A stretch of DNA of 64,000 nt from Fredericiella sp038205395 (GCA_038205395.1 JBBRBX010000004.1:22013-86012); one strand, 5' to 3'; counted from the first letter of the stretch, positions 27,271-36,290 are shown. The notes: generated by a model not told the origin, from the sequence alone. Numbers and translations: made by a program.

Positions 27271-28070
27271 AACGGCGGCAGCTGCTGGAGATCCACGAGC
27301 AGCCGTGGTGCCCGGCGGAGATTCGTGACGGGGCGACGGACTGCCTGCGTGCGATTGCCAACCTGACTCAGCAGTATCGGTTTGTGCTGCCGCTGCTGGA
27401 AAAGGTGCTGATGGCCGGCGGGAGCCGGCAGATTGTCGATCTCTGTTCCGGTGGGGCGGGGCCGTGGTTGAGCCTGGCCCCGCGGCTGCAGCGGCGCAGT
27501 GGGCGCTCAACGCCAGTGCTGCTGACCGATCTGTTTCCAAACCGGCAGAGCAGCGAGAACGAGAATAGCGAGAGTGGCGACAGTAAGATGGGCGGCAGAC
27601 CGGCCAACGTCACCTTTGTCGCTACGCCGGTCGACGCTACGCAGCTGCCGGCGGATATGCCGGGGCTGCGCACGCTCTTTACTGCGTTTCATCATTTTGA
27701 ACCCGCTACAGCCCAGGCAATCCTGCAAAATGCGGTGGATCAGAAACAGCCGATCGCCATCTTTGAACAGACGCGGCGGAGCATTTGGGCGCTGCCGGTC
27801 ATGCTGTTGCTGCCGCTGCTGGCGTGGCTTGTTACGCCGTTTCTGCGCCCTCGCCATTGGTCGCGCTTCTTCTGGACCTATATCATCCCGATCATTCCAG
27901 CCGTTTTATGCTTTGATGGGATTGTCTCTTGCTTGCGCACATATGAACCGGATGAACTGCGGGCACTGACAGAGCAACTGCATGGAGATGCCTACACGTG
28001 GGAGAGTGGGCGGGTGCGCAGCCCACTGTCGCCGATCGGGGTGACGTATCTGCTGGGGTGGACGCGCTAA
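27267..28070 (+). CDS. SAM-dependent methyltransferase-like protein with membrane segments
   Basis: The 267-residue protein has a motif-I-like IVDLCSGGAGPWLSL (56-70), an acidic strand with LLTDLFP, and LRTLFTAFHHFEP resembling motif IV-V of class I methyltransferases. The C-terminal third has two hydrophobic stretches (PVMLLLPLLAWLVTPFL and TYIIPIIPAVL), suggesting membrane association. The ATGA overlap with the flavoprotein stop shows coupled translation. Likely role: methylation of the polyketide product. It is convergent with tsaE, 72 bases away, and nothing else is seen in that gap. Confidence 0.72.
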   Translation: MKRRQLLEIHEQPWCPAEIRDGATDCLRAIANLTQQYRFVLPLLEKVLMAGGSRQIVDLCSGGAGPWLSLAPRLQRRSGRSTPVLLTDLFPNRQSSENENSESGDSKMGGRPANVTFVATPVDATQLPADMPGLRTLFTAFHHFEPATAQAILQNAVDQKQPIAIFEQTRRSIWALPVMLLLPLLAWLVTPFLRPRHWSRFFWTYIIPIIPAVLCFDGIVSCLRTYEPDELRALTEQLHGDAYTWESGRVRSPLSPIGVTYLLGWTR

Positions 28071-28142
28071 GCAGCGGCCATCTCTTCGCCCCTCACCTCC
28101 TGCGTCTGGGTGAGATTGGTATGCATGTCGATAAAGAATTTT

Positions 28143-28646
28143 TCAAGAGAGTGGGTCATCTGCGTCCTCTCTGTCGGCAATGAGCTGGGCGCTTTGCTCG
28201 CCCGTAGCCGTCATGCGGATGATCCGTTCGTCTTCCCCAGCGCCATACTGCAGTTCCACCAGCAGATGGTCGGCGGGAAGCAGAGCCGCCACTCGTTCCG
28301 CCCATTCAATCGCCACCACTGCGTCGCCGGCGTCGAGCAGTTCTTCCAGCCCGATTGCGGCTGCTTCACCGGCTGCCGCTGCCCCCAGCCGGTAGGTGTC
28401 CACATGCACCAGGCGCACGCCGCCGGCGGTATACTCGTTGATCAGAACAAAGGTAGGGCTGGCAACGCGGCTGCGGACGCCCAACCCCAGCGCCACTCCT
28501 TGTACAAAGGTGGTTTTGCCTGCTCCCAGCTCTCCGTGCAGGGCAATGACCTGGCCGGGCCGCATGTGCAGCGCCAGGGCTGCGCCGGCGGCCTGTGTCT
28601 CCGCTGCGCCCTGGCTGTGCAGCTCCAACTGCGTCCGCTGCGCCAT
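28143..28646 (-). CDS. tsaE: tRNA threonylcarbamoylation ATPase TsaE
   Basis: TsaE is the P-loop ATPase that drives the TsaBD complex in t6A synthesis. The 167-residue protein has Walker A GELGAGKTT (38-46), SPTFVLINEY near 67 and VHVDTYRLG near 83, all family hallmarks, followed by IEWAERV. I start at MAQRTQLE, four bases after the upstream stop; the longer frame runs into the preceding gene. It is the last gene of the minus-strand series from the histidine phosphatase at 33309. Confidence 0.95.
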   Translation of the reverse strand: MAQRTQLELHSQGAAETQAAGAALALHMRPGQVIALHGELGAGKTTFVQGVALGLGVRSRVASPTFVLINEYTAGGVRLVHVDTYRLGAAAAGEAAAIGLEELLDAGDAVVAIEWAERVAALLPADHLLVELQYGAGEDERIIRMTATGEQSAQLIADREDADDPLS

Positions 28647-28650
28647 GCGC

Positions 28651-31194
28651 TTACTCGCCCTTTTTCTTCTCCGCGCCATCCATCCCGATCTCGTGCAGGA
28701 TTTCAGCCATCATCTCACGGTACTCCGCCACCAACTGCTGTGCGCGCTCATTGCATTCCGCCTCAGCCACCAGCTCAAAGCGCGGCTTTTCCGGGTTGGG
28801 CGACAGATGCACCCATTCGCTTTCGCTCAAGTGTATCTTAAGGCCGTCGATTTTTTCCACCTGGCGGTGCAGGTTGCGGTTGAGCAGCATACGCATGACG
28901 GCCCCTTTGGCTTCCCACGCGCACTCCACCGTCTCCTGAGCGAGGAAAAATTTCGGTAGATAGTCAATCACGGCGCTCAACGACATCTTGCGGATGGCTA
29001 GATATTCCAGCAGCCGCACAGTCGCCATCATGCCGTCGACTGCGGGCTGAAAACCGGGAAAGATAAAGCTGCCGGCGCCGTCGGCAATCATCAGCACGCC
29101 GATATAAGAGGCTGTGTGCATGGGGCCATGCAGATTTTGCGTGATGCGAAAGAGGCGTGCGCCGTGCCAGTTGGCGATGGTGTCAAAGACATTGGGCATG
29201 GTGACGGGCGCCGCCACCGGCCGGCCCGGATGGGCGTAGAGGGCCAACTCCATCATCAGCGCCGCCGCCGTGATGTCGTCGATCATGTGGCCCTGTTCGT
29301 CGACGAGAAAAATTTTTTCGCCGCCTACATCCAACTGGACGCCCAGGTTAGCCCCCAGCGCCTGTACAATCTTGCCCACCCGCTCCTGGTTGGCCTTGAA
29401 TTCGGCCTGCAGCATGGCCAGCTTACTTTCGTCCATGCGGGCGTTGAGCGGCACGACATCAACCCCCATCTGCGTCAGCACGTCCGCCAACGTATCGGCG
29501 GCCAGGCCGTGCGAATAGTCCGTCACCAGCTTAAAGCCAAAGTCGCGGATGCGCTGTGCATCGACGTGGCGCATAAAGTCTTCCGTGTAGACGGCAATCG
29601 GCTGGTGCGCATAGTCGATCAGCCCGATCTCGTTGAGAAAAGCGCGCCGGAAGTCCTCGCGGAAGAAGTTGCGCTCGATCATTCGTTCAGCGGAATTGCT
29701 TTGGTTCAACCCTTGGTTGTCAATGATGCGGATATCCACCACGCGCTGGTCAAAGGGGCTAAGCCGTACATGGATGCCTGCCGAGGTGTCCTTGCGCTGG
29801 CGTACAAAGTGGCGCAGCACCGGAATGGCTACGTTGCCCAAGTCCCAAACATTGATCCCGGTGCCGGGTAGCCCGCTCACCAATGCGCGTTTCAACATAC
29901 GTGCGCTGCGGTGCGCGTCACGGTTGATGGCGACATAGGAGCCTTTCGGCAGCGCCGCCCCCACCGCCGCACTCAGCTTGGCGGCGAATTCCGGCGTCAG
30001 ATCGATGTTGACGACTCCGGAAACGCCAAAGCGTGAGAATAAGGCGCGCCGACCCTGGTTGCCCCAGATGATGCTGTCCTTGATCGTAGCGCCTGCCTCG
30101 ATCTCTTTGTGCGGCCACAGCTTGACGTTGGGGTGGAGCACGCTGCCTTCCCCCAATACGCAGTTGTCGCCGATGACCACCCCTTCATAGGCTACGACAT
30201 GCGCCTTAATGCTGCACTGGCGCGTGATAATTACTCCGCGCAGCTCGCACGACTCGCCCACATAATTATTGCGCCAGATGACGCTGCGTTCGATGCGGTT
30301 GTAGTTATCAATGACGGTGTAGTCGCGGATGACGGCCGGCCCATAAATGCGTACGTCGCCCTTGATTTTGACCTCATGCCCCAGATAGATCGGCCCAAAC
30401 AACTGTGCGCTGGGCGCAATCTCGACATTCTCGCCCACCCAGATGCCGCCGCCCAGATGGGCGCCGATGGGCTGCGCCAGCCGCAGCCTGCCATATAAAA
30501 CGTCGGAATTGGCTTTCAAATATTCGGTGATGTTGCCGACATCACACCAGTAACCGTCGGAAACATAGCCGTACAGCGCGCGGCCGTCCGCCAACATACG
30601 CGGAAAGAGTTCGCTCGCAAAATCATATGGGGTGTCGTCGGGGATCAGATTGAGCACCTCCGGCTCCAACACGTAGATGCCTGTGTTGACTGTGTCGGAG
30701 ATAATCTCACCCCAACTGGGTTTTTCTAGAAACTGGGTGACGCGGCCTTGCTCATCGGTGACAATGACCCCGAACTCAAGCGGATTGGGCACACGCGTCA
30801 GGGTGATGCTGGCCAGCGCCCCACGCTCATGGTGGGCCTGCACCAGTTCCTGCAGATCAATGTCGGTCAGCGAGTCGCCGCTGATGACAAGAAAGGTCTC
30901 GTCATCCAGATAGCGCGCGGCATTTTTGACGCTGCCCGCGGTTCCCAGCGGCTGCTCCTCGACGGAGTAGGTCAGCTTCATGCCGATGCTGCTGCCATCG
31001 TCAAAAAAGTCTTGGATCGCCGCAGCCATATAGCGCAGCGTGACAATGACTTCCGTGATGCCATGCAGCTTGAGCAGGTCAAAGATATGGCCGATGACCG
31101 CCTTGTTGACGACAGGCACCATCGGTTTTGGACGCCCAATCGTCAGTGGGCGCAGACGGGAGCCTTCGCCACCCGCCATCACGACAGCTTTCAC
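28651..31194 (-). CDS. Nucleotidyltransferase fused to degenerate phosphohexomutase
   Basis: The 847-residue protein has three parts: an NTP-transferase domain (AGGEGSRLRPLT at 7-18, GDSLTDID near 107), a left-handed beta-helix hexapeptide region (about 250-370), and from about 385 a phosphoglucomutase/phosphomannomutase-like domain. The N-terminal half should make a sugar nucleotide such as GDP-mannose or ADP/UDP-glucose. In the mutase half the catalytic-serine motif TASHNP is absent (the aligned place reads VRLSPFDQ) and the metal loop DGDGDR reads DVGGEKIF, so that half is probably catalytically dead and perhaps regulatory. It sits between the trio at 31.2-33.3 kb and tsaE. Confidence 0.9.
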   Translation of the reverse strand: MKAVVMAGGEGSRLRPLTIGRPKPMVPVVNKAVIGHIFDLLKLHGITEVIVTLRYMAAAIQDFFDDGSSIGMKLTYSVEEQPLGTAGSVKNAARYLDDETFLVISGDSLTDIDLQELVQAHHERGALASITLTRVPNPLEFGVIVTDEQGRVTQFLEKPSWGEIISDTVNTGIYVLEPEVLNLIPDDTPYDFASELFPRMLADGRALYGYVSDGYWCDVGNITEYLKANSDVLYGRLRLAQPIGAHLGGGIWVGENVEIAPSAQLFGPIYLGHEVKIKGDVRIYGPAVIRDYTVIDNYNRIERSVIWRNNYVGESCELRGVIITRQCSIKAHVVAYEGVVIGDNCVLGEGSVLHPNVKLWPHKEIEAGATIKDSIIWGNQGRRALFSRFGVSGVVNIDLTPEFAAKLSAAVGAALPKGSYVAINRDAHRSARMLKRALVSGLPGTGINVWDLGNVAIPVLRHFVRQRKDTSAGIHVRLSPFDQRVVDIRIIDNQGLNQSNSAERMIERNFFREDFRRAFLNEIGLIDYAHQPIAVYTEDFMRHVDAQRIRDFGFKLVTDYSHGLAADTLADVLTQMGVDVVPLNARMDESKLAMLQAEFKANQERVGKIVQALGANLGVQLDVGGEKIFLVDEQGHMIDDITAAALMMELALYAHPGRPVAAPVTMPNVFDTIANWHGARLFRITQNLHGPMHTASYIGVLMIADGAGSFIFPGFQPAVDGMMATVRLLEYLAIRKMSLSAVIDYLPKFFLAQETVECAWEAKGAVMRMLLNRNLHRQVEKIDGLKIHLSESEWVHLSPNPEKPRFELVAEAECNERAQQLVAEYREMMAEILHEIGMDGAEKKKGE

Positions 31195-31233
31195 AAGACC
31201 TCCAGGGACAGTACGCTAAGCTGCATCAGCCGT

Positions 31234-31971
31234 TTAGATGGGGGGCCACGGATAATTGCGCCGCTGCGCGATGGGAGCAGGGTAAATGGCTCGGCGCAGC
31301 AGTTGATCCACACGCTTGCGTAAGGCTGCCCACTCCTGCTTGCTCAAAAGCGCCCGCAGTTGGCGCGCCGTAACGCTCTCTTCGCCAGCCAGTTGCGCGC
31401 TGAATGTGCGCAAATTCGCAAGCAGGGGCGGCTCGATCGGCTCACAACTAAACTCCCATATGACGCTGCGCAGTTTGTACTCGGTGTGGAAACAAATGCC
31501 GTGGTCGATTGCCCACACCCGTTCCTCGGCGCCGACGAGACAATGGCCACTCTTGCGATCTGCATTATTGATGACGTAGTCAAAGAGTGCAAGCCGCCGA
31601 AATGTGGCGTTGTAGCGGGCATCTTCCGCCGCGGTAAAATAGTGGGCGTCGCTGTCATGGTTGATAAACAGTTGCACGCTGCCCAGCCCGCGCGTGCCTT
31701 CGCGCAAAACCGTGGAGGGCACCAGACCCCAGCCCAGTGCACTGCTTACCAGGTAGGCGGCGGCCTCGCGCTTGCACAGCGTGCCCCACTCAAAATCCCA
31801 CAGTGGGTTCTCCCCCCGCTGCGGCTTGTAGACCGCAGGCAGACTCATCTCGTCCTCGTGCACCAGAACGAGAAAGCTGTGATTGGAGCTATAGGGCAAC
31901 AGTCCCTTCTCTTCCATGGGGCCGCGCCGGAGGATTTCCAGCGCCTGCTCTTCGCTCAGCGTTACGCTCAT
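31234..31971 (-). CDS. SCO1664-family, phosphatidylinositol-kinase-like protein
   Basis: The 245-residue protein has a kinase-like core: VYKPQRGE near 46 (nucleotide-binding lysine), DYVINNADRKSGH near 130 (catalytic loop) and VWAIDHG near 151 (metal aspartate), consistent with the distant relation of SCO1664 proteins to PI3/PI4 kinases. The substrate is unknown. Its ATG overlaps the stop of the DUF3090 gene (ATGA, 31968-31971). Together with the two preceding genes it makes a trio well known from Actinobacteria. Confidence 0.88.
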   Translation of the reverse strand: MSVTLSEEQALEILRRGPMEEKGLLPYSSNHSFLVLVHEDEMSLPAVYKPQRGENPLWDFEWGTLCKREAAAYLVSSALGWGLVPSTVLREGTRGLGSVQLFINHDSDAHYFTAAEDARYNATFRRLALFDYVINNADRKSGHCLVGAEERVWAIDHGICFHTEYKLRSVIWEFSCEPIEPPLLANLRTFSAQLAGEESVTARQLRALLSKQEWAALRKRVDQLLRRAIYPAPIAQRRNYPWPPI

Positions 31972-32519
31972 AGAACGATTGGCATTGCATGGCCATCGGT
32001 GCGCGGGCAGAAGTGACCGGCACGCTCGATCGGCCGCCCGCACAGCGGGCAGAGCGGTCGCCCCTTGGCTACCACCTCCAGCGCGTGATCGCCCAGGGTG
32101 CGCATCTGCTCGCGCGTGGCGACAAAACGTACGCTCGGCACCTCGTTGCTGTCGGGGTCCACGACCGCGCCTTGTTCGTCCACGATCAACGCTTTGGCAA
32201 TGAGCCAGACGGTGTCTTCATCCTCATCGTAGCCGATCATCAACTGGCCGATGCGGAATGCCGGCTCAAACGGCTCATCGGCAAACAAGATCTTCTTGCT
32301 GCGCGCAGCCGGCGGCAAGTCCGGATACTTGCCTTCCAATTCTTCCAGCAGTTGCAGTACGCTCACCGCCAGGCTGCTGACCTCTTGCTTTTCCAGCACA
32401 AGGCTGACTACCTCGGCGCCGGCGCGTCCCTGCAAAAAGAAGGTGCGTTTGCCCGGCTCGCCAATGGCATCAGCGACAATCTGATCAATAGGATTCAAGT
32501 CGTGCGTAAACTCAGACAT
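31968..32519 (-). CDS. DUF3090 family protein
   Basis: The 183-residue protein matches DUF3090: a short N-terminal strand pair with RTFFLQGRAG, a middle helix (VSVLQLLEELEGKYPDLPP), an acidic FRIGQLMIGYDEDED segment and a C-terminal zinc-finger-like CPLCGRPIERAGHFC (about 157-171). The function is unknown. It lies between a histidine phosphatase and an SCO1664 kinase-like gene and overlaps the latter by four bases. Confidence 0.9.
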   Translation of the reverse strand: MSEFTHDLNPIDQIVADAIGEPGKRTFFLQGRAGAEVVSLVLEKQEVSSLAVSVLQLLEELEGKYPDLPPAARSKKILFADEPFEPAFRIGQLMIGYDEDEDTVWLIAKALIVDEQGAVVDPDSNEVPSVRFVATREQMRTLGDHALEVVAKGRPLCPLCGRPIERAGHFCPRTDGHAMPIVL

Positions 32520-32571
32520 AGCATATACACTCGGTGGGCCAATTAGAACAAGTCATGGTTATTCTCACACA

Positions 32572-33309
32572 TCAGACGCCCGGCAACCCCAGATCGGGGC
32601 CTTGTGCGCCTTGTTGCTGCTGCGCAGCGTTCGCAGGCTTCCCATTCGGCGCATGAGGCTCGGTGTCGTCCTTGCCTGCTTCGTGCTTTTTGATCTCGAA
32701 TTTGGGCAGTTCAGCCAAGTAGTTCATCCCCAAGACCATAGGGCGCCCGTCAAAGAATCCTAGCACGCTTACCGACGCCGTAGCAATTGCGATCCGTTGA
32801 AACAGATCCAATGGGACGCCAAGGTAGTGGGCGAGGACTGTGCGGATGACATCGCCGTGGGTAAAAACGGCAATTGCCTGATCGGGGTGCAGGCTGCGCA
32901 GCCGTTCGACGGCTGCGACGCAGCGAGCCTGCACTTCACGCAATGTCTCGCCTGCGGGAAAGCGGAACATGCTGGGATAGTGTTGGACTTGCGTCCATTC
33001 CGGCAGTTTCCCTAGTTCGCGCAAGTCCGCCCCCTGCCAGTCGCCGTAGTCCACCTCGACCACACCCGGCTCGACCTGAAGCGGCAGCCCACGCTGGGCA
33101 GCAAACGGTTCGGCTGTCTCTATACAGCGATCCAGGGGGCTGGAATAGACGGCGGCGATCGGCTGTTCGCTCAGATAGACGGCGAGCGCCTGCGCCTGCC
33201 GGCAGCCCTTTTCATTCAAGCGCACACCGGCTGTGCGCCCGGCCAACTTGTGCGTCGATACGTACTCATTTTCGCCGTGGCGAATCAACAATACATAGGT
33301 CATTGCCAT
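32572..33309 (-). CDS. Histidine phosphatase/phosphomutase-like (MSMEG_4193 type)
   Basis: The 245-residue protein has the phosphohistidine motif LIRHGE (8-13), the second arginine in SSPLDRCIETA near 62 and the C-terminal FTHGDVIRTV near 150 with the acid/base histidine, all of the histidine phosphatase fold. A low-complexity Gln/Pro-rich tail of about 45 residues is extra. It is first of the phosphatase, DUF3090, SCO1664 trio; its substrate is unknown. The 250-base upstream region (33310-33558) shows no further gene; it should contain the promoters for this gene and the divergent peptidase. Confidence 0.88.
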   Translation of the reverse strand: MAMTYVLLIRHGENEYVSTHKLAGRTAGVRLNEKGCRQAQALAVYLSEQPIAAVYSSPLDRCIETAEPFAAQRGLPLQVEPGVVEVDYGDWQGADLRELGKLPEWTQVQHYPSMFRFPAGETLREVQARCVAAVERLRSLHPDQAIAVFTHGDVIRTVLAHYLGVPLDLFQRIAIATASVSVLGFFDGRPMVLGMNYLAELPKFEIKKHEAGKDDTEPHAPNGKPANAAQQQQGAQGPDLGLPGV

Positions 33310-33558
33310 GCTAAATAACCATACTCAATTGCCACACTTCAGCAGCATCCAGGCTGCTGCCCCAAGACCGGCGTGCTTGCTGGGAACAGGTTGTGTTTGC
33401 CAACTTGCACGAAAAATGCTACAAAGGCGGTAGACTACCTCAAACTGGCATCAAAATGGCAGATGTCAACATGCATATCAAACAAAATGGCTGCGCCACT
33501 GACCAAAGCATAGCATAGGCGACCCCATTGTAGAAGTGGATAACCTTACCTTCTGTCG

Positions 33559-35205
33559 ATGATTCTTCTCGATGATTGCCCCTCAATGATTACCCGCTGC
33601 ACTTCCCCACACCCTGCCCCGCGCTGGCTGCTCCTGCTGGGCGTCTGCGCCTTCTTGATCTCCGCCGGCTCGCTGCTGCTGGCGGCCTGTGGCTCCTCCT
33701 CCGCTCCTGCTGAGGCTGACCCGCTGGCATTGTACCGTCCTGCCCTCAAAAGCGAATTTCAAAGCGATCTCGACATGCAGGCGTTTATGCCGCGCTACGC
33801 CATCAGCGCCACACTGGATGTCGAGAGCTTGATCCTGACCGGCACGGCGCAGATTGTTGTGCCCAACAGCAGCCCGGACCCGTGGCCGCGCATCGTGTTC
33901 CGGCTCTACCCCATGCTGCAGCACTATGGGGGCAATCTTGTGGTGATGAGCGCACTGGTCAACGGCAAGCCGGCAACCTTTGACTACACCAATGACAATA
34001 CTGCGCTGCGTGTGGACATGGACCGCCCGCTGCTGCCCAAGCAGGAGGCGACGGTGCAGTTGAGCTGGCGGCTTGAGATCCCGCAGTGGACAAACCAATC
34101 CAGCGTCTATGCCCTGTTTGGCCGTTCGCAAGAGATGATCAGTTTGCCGCTCTTTTATCCGTCTCTGGCTGTCTACCAACCCGGCCCTGCTGTCGGCTCC
34201 GGCCGCTGGTGGCTGGCGGATGGCAGCGAGCGCGGCGATGCCGCTTTTAATGTGGCTTCGCTGTTTGCGGTGACGCTGACGCTGCCTGCCGATTGGACGC
34301 CCGTCACCAGTGGCACACAGCTCAGTGTGACGCTGGTGAGCACAGGGGTGGAGAATACGGGGGTGATTTCTCCGACGGCGCAGTATTTCTTTGTGACCGG
34401 CCCCTCGCGCGAGTTTATACTGCATACCAGCCCGCTGTTCCAGTCCGTGAGCGGCGAAGTGTATGGCACACGCGTCACCAGCTACTACCTGCCTGGCCAG
34501 GAAGCGGCGGGCAAGGCTGTGCTCAAATATGCAGAGCAGTCGCTCGCCATCTACAGCGATCATTTCGGCGAATATCCTTTCACCGATATGCGTGTGGCCC
34601 CTGCCCCCACCTCCTTCCGCGGCATGGAATACCCGCAGTTGATGCTGCTGGGTATCGAACTCTATACGCGCTTTCGCGAGAATCTGGAACTGCTGGCTGC
34701 GCACGAGATGGCGCACCAGTGGTGGTACAACATTGTGCACAACGATCCCGTCAATGAACCGTGGCTGGATGAGGCGTTAGCCGAATATTCAATGAAACTC
34801 TACATGGAAGCAATGCGCGGCGAGGGCAACGCCGGTTTATTTCAGGTCAAACGCTGGCAGACGCCGCTGGATGGTCTGCGGGCCAAAGGCCAGGATGTGG
34901 CTGTTGACCAGCCGGTGGCCAGCTTTCTCAACGGCACGCAGTACGAGACCATCGTTTATGGTAAGGGTGCGCTGTTCTACGACCGCATCCGCGACACTAT
35001 CGGCACGCGCCGCTTCGACCGCTTTTTGCACAACTATCTCACCACCCACCGCTGGGGCATCGTCGACACGGCCACGTGGCTGGCGGCCCTGCGCGACCTG
35101 CCCGATCCGTCGCTTGTTCCTCTTTTTGACCAGTGGATCAAGGCGCCTGTCGCGCAAGTCAGCCGCAGCCAGGCCGAAAGTACGCCTGTTCCTACCTCAC
35201 CTTAA
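33559..35205 (+). CDS. M1-family zinc metallopeptidase lipoprotein
   Basis: The 548-residue protein begins with a signal peptide ending in the lipobox LLAAC, so it should be exported and lipid-anchored. The gluzincin motif HEMAHQWW (His382, Glu383, His386) is followed by the third zinc ligand Glu405 in WLDEALAEY, and the exopeptidase-type GMEY motif lies near 355. The N-terminal ~200 residues form the beta-saddle domain of aminopeptidase N-like enzymes. The start may be 33559 or the ATG at 33586; both leave an intact signal peptide. The ~150 bases after the stop hold GC-rich repeats but no clear terminator. Confidence 0.92.
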   Translation: MILLDDCPSMITRCTSPHPAPRWLLLLGVCAFLISAGSLLLAACGSSSAPAEADPLALYRPALKSEFQSDLDMQAFMPRYAISATLDVESLILTGTAQIVVPNSSPDPWPRIVFRLYPMLQHYGGNLVVMSALVNGKPATFDYTNDNTALRVDMDRPLLPKQEATVQLSWRLEIPQWTNQSSVYALFGRSQEMISLPLFYPSLAVYQPGPAVGSGRWWLADGSERGDAAFNVASLFAVTLTLPADWTPVTSGTQLSVTLVSTGVENTGVISPTAQYFFVTGPSREFILHTSPLFQSVSGEVYGTRVTSYYLPGQEAAGKAVLKYAEQSLAIYSDHFGEYPFTDMRVAPAPTSFRGMEYPQLMLLGIELYTRFRENLELLAAHEMAHQWWYNIVHNDPVNEPWLDEALAEYSMKLYMEAMRGEGNAGLFQVKRWQTPLDGLRAKGQDVAVDQPVASFLNGTQYETIVYGKGALFYDRIRDTIGTRRFDRFLHNYLTTHRWGIVDTATWLAALRDLPDPSLVPLFDQWIKAPVAQVSRSQAESTPVPTSP

Positions 35206-35361
35206 TCCCGGCCAGCCAAAGGCGGCTGATGCGCGGCGGCGCCACAGGCCGCCGGCGGCAAATCCATGCACACCTGCATGCCTGACGGTGAAGAGGCGGC
35301 TGTGGTCATAGTTGCCCCCACGACAGCCACGAGCGCTGTGTGCAGTGACAAACCCTGACCG

Positions 35362-35544
35362 TTGGTGGCAGCAGGAATAGAGGATTTGTCGCCCATTCAG
35401 GCATTATTGCTTGTCTCTCTGGGTAAAATGGCGCTGCTCTCAACGCCTTTTTTTGTTTTATACTTGCTGCTGTCTGGCTATGTACCGTTTGCCCAGCCGG
35501 CGATAGAAACAAGATTATGGGCAGCGAGGCACTCTTTAGTATGA
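35362..35544 (+). CDS. Small one-helix membrane ORF upstream of the response regulator
   Basis: A 60-residue frame starting at TTG 35362 (or GTG 35365), with an in-frame stop at 35356 just before it. It has one strongly hydrophobic stretch (LLSTPFFVLYLLLSGYV) and no recognised homology. No ribosome site is evident. Its stop codon TGA overlaps the ATG of the next micro-ORF (ATGA at 35541-35544). That overlap is the main reason to list it; it may not be a gene. Confidence 0.35.
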   Translation: MVAAGIEDLSPIQALLLVSLGKMALLSTPFFVLYLLLSGYVPFAQPAIETRLWAARHSLV

Positions 35545-35630
35545 TAAATCATGGCGCAATCACTACCGCCCTGCTGTTGGCTGTCCTGCTGTTGCTGGCG
35601 GCCGCCCTGTTGGTCTGGACAAAACTGTGA
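35541..35630 (+). CDS. 29-residue single-TM micro-ORF coupled to the response regulator
   Basis: Reads M-I-N-H-G, then a continuous hydrophobic segment (ALLLAVLLLLAAALLVW) and ends T-K-L. The stop TGA overlaps the GTG start of the response regulator (GTGA at 35627-35630), and the regulator has no convincing ribosome site of its own, so coupling is plausible. An in-frame ATG at 35517 would add eight residues. It is too short for ordinary gene calling. A small membrane peptide that tunes the sensor kinase, or a purely translational leader, are both possible. Confidence 0.45.
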   Translation: MINHGAITTALLLAVLLLLAAALLVWTKL

Positions 35631-36280
35631 TACGCATTGTGTTGGCGGATGACCACGCTGTTGTGCGGCAGGGCATCCGTGACTTCTTAGAAGACGAATC
35701 CGATATGCAGGTTGTGGCGGAGGCGAGCGACGGCGCCGCGGCCAAATCTTTGATCCAGGAACACCAGCCTGATGTGGCTATTCTGGATGTGCGGATGCCG
35801 CACGCCAGCGGCATCGATGTCGCCGCCTGGGTGCAGCAGGAGGGGCTGCCCGTGCGCGTGCTCATCCTAACCTCTTATGACGATGAACCCTATGTCGTGG
35901 CGGCTGTGCAGGCAGGCGCCAGCGGCTACCTGCTCAAAGACGCCCAGGCCGCTCAAATTGTCGCCGCCGTGCGCTCGGTTGCCACCGGTCAGATGGCAAT
36001 GGGCCGTGAGGCCGCTTATAAGCTGATGACGCACCTCAACACCTCCAGCGCAGCGGCTGAACTGGTGGAGGCGCTGACCGAACGCGAACTGGAAGTGCTG
36101 GGCATGGTGGCCAGCGGCGCAACCAATCGCGGCATCGGCCGCACCCTGCATATCAGCGAACGCACGGTGCAGGGCCACATCGCCAATATCTTCGGTAAGC
36201 TCCAGGTTGCCAGCCGCACCGAGGCGGTGACGAAAGCGCTGCAGTTGGGGCTGATCAAGCTGCCGGGCGCGGCATCTTAG
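35627..36280 (+). CDS. NarL/LuxR-family response regulator
   Basis: The 217-residue protein has a receiver domain with acidic pair D8-D9, phosphoacceptor Asp54 in AILDVRMP and the conserved lysine in YLLKDA near 104, followed by a LuxR-type HTH (LTERELEVLGMVA near 148, ISERTVQGHIANIFGKL near 176). The GTG start at 35627 overlaps the micro-ORF stop. The cognate histidine kinase starts ten bases downstream. Target genes are unknown. Confidence 0.95.
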   Translation: MIRIVLADDHAVVRQGIRDFLEDESDMQVVAEASDGAAAKSLIQEHQPDVAILDVRMPHASGIDVAAWVQQEGLPVRVLILTSYDDEPYVVAAVQAGASGYLLKDAQAAQIVAAVRSVATGQMAMGREAAYKLMTHLNTSSAAAELVEALTERELEVLGMVASGATNRGIGRTLHISERTVQGHIANIFGKLQVASRTEAVTKALQLGLIKLPGAAS

Positions 36281-36290
36281 GCCGGCGCAC

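Noticed and set aside
33310..33558. Possible small RNA or tRNA in the divergent gap
   Set aside because: No cloverleaf, no anticodon arm and no terminator could be found by eye; only a short GCAGC hairpin.
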